A stretch of DNA of 64,000 nt from Mesorhizobium shangrilense (GTDB lineage: Bacteria > Pseudomonadota > Alphaproteobacteria > Rhizobiales > Rhizobiaceae), in contig NZ_JAQGPN010000001.1 in assembly GCF_028826155.1 (NCBI RefSeq), positions 1,617,501 to 1,681,500 on the forward strand, written 5' to 3'. Shown here in pieces: positions 63,884 through 64,000 of this stretch. Position 1 is the stretch's first letter. Every line of letters starts with the position of its first letter. The notes under the pieces were generated by a model. That model worked only from the letters and a program-made list of their open reading frames with translations, made no database searches and had not been told where the DNA came from. A program made the translations under genes and the position numbers.

Positions 63884-64000
63884 TCACTTGCCGCGGAAGC
63901 CGGCCTCGATGTTGTTCCCGTCGGGATCGAGGACGAAGGCGGCGTAGTAGTTCATCTCGGCCGGACCGCGCGGGCCGGGCGCGCCATTGTCTTTGCCGCC
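63884..64000 (-). CDS. VOC-family (glyoxalase-fold) protein, C-terminal fragment
   Basis: Read leftward from the window edge, 38 codons end at TGA (63886-63884). The product reads GKDNGAPGPRGPAEM then NYYAAFVLDPDGNNIEAGF and RGK. The pattern YYAAFVLDPDGNNIE is a hallmark of the vicinal-oxygen-chelate superfamily, where the terminal Glu is a metal ligand. Members include glyoxalase/bleomycin-resistance-type and aromatic-ring-cleavage proteins. The start lies beyond the window. Confidence 0.88.
   Translation of the reverse strand, partial: GGKDNGAPGPRGPAEMNYYAAFVLDPDGNNIEAGFRGK

Overview
The window is GC-rich, densely packed chromosomal DNA that looks like a rhizobial-type alphaproteobacterium (Hyphomicrobiales, possibly Phyllobacteriaceae/Mesorhizobium-like; no search was run). 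The reasons are a split pntAA-pntAB-pntB transhydrogenase next to a bacterial aa3 oxidase subunit IV gene, a DUF992 protein, an HWE-family histidine kinase, a PE-ligase-polymerase LigD, TRAP and Liv-type transporters, and a mosaic palindromic intergenic repeat of the kind common in that order. No rRNA, tRNA, CRISPR array, insertion sequence, integrase or phage gene was found. Almost all genes are complete; only the two window edges carry partial genes.

Layout. 0.3-5.8 kb: a 24-residue membrane peptide and a four-helix membrane protein, then a translationally coupled DNA-repair operon (ligD, a second ATP-dependent ligase, a 3-methyladenine-type DNA glycosylase). 5.9-9.9 kb (minus strand): phosphoketolase and a glycoamylase-family protein. 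10.5-19.9 kb: the most unusual locus, a tightly packed seven-gene minus-strand operon (hybrid histidine kinase, response regulator, secreted TIM-barrel-like protein, response regulator, TPR plus YaiO-type outer-membrane barrel, membrane-anchored HEAT protein, processive GT2 synthase) facing a stand-alone HPt gene. Together these resemble a synthase-dependent exopolysaccharide machine with its own multistep phosphorelay. 20.2-22.1 kb: an HWE kinase. 22.2-25.1 kb: a glutamine-synthetase-like ligase and a class III aminotransferase. 25.2-30.9 kb: a secreted protein, WD40 and CobW-type GTPase pair, FAH-family enzyme, MarR regulator and EamA exporter. 30.9-34.3 kb: a LacI-type regulator that seems to start at CTG behind a perfect palindrome, a 2-hydroxyacid dehydrogenase, a small secreted protein and a C26 glutamine amidohydrolase. 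34.5-39.4 kb: two tandem paralogous TAT-exported TRAP binding proteins convergent with one dctQM pair. 39.6-45.3 kb: an orphan LivH-like permease, a CGNR zinc-finger regulator, a lipoprotein and a fused indolepyruvate:ferredoxin oxidoreductase. 45.4-49.5 kb: a GGDEF-EAL protein, a FeeM-like N-acyltransferase and a Crp/Fnr regulator. 49.9-57.4 kb: acyl-CoA synthetase with a complete Liv-type ABC transporter and a DUF3096 peptide. 57.4-64 kb: Uma2 nuclease-fold protein, oxidase subunit IV, transhydrogenase, DUF992 protein, MFS transporter and the end of a VOC-family gene.

How it fits together. Two neighbourhoods look like signalling modules controlling surface or community behaviour: the polysaccharide-like operon with its phosphorelay, and the c-di-GMP / acyl-amino-acid synthase / Crp trio. 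The rest is mainly nutrient uptake and catabolism (Liv and TRAP transporters, acyl-CoA ligase, IOR, FAH, gamma-glutamyl-type enzymes), redox balance and DNA repair. Functions come from motifs read by eye; nothing here is tested experimentally.
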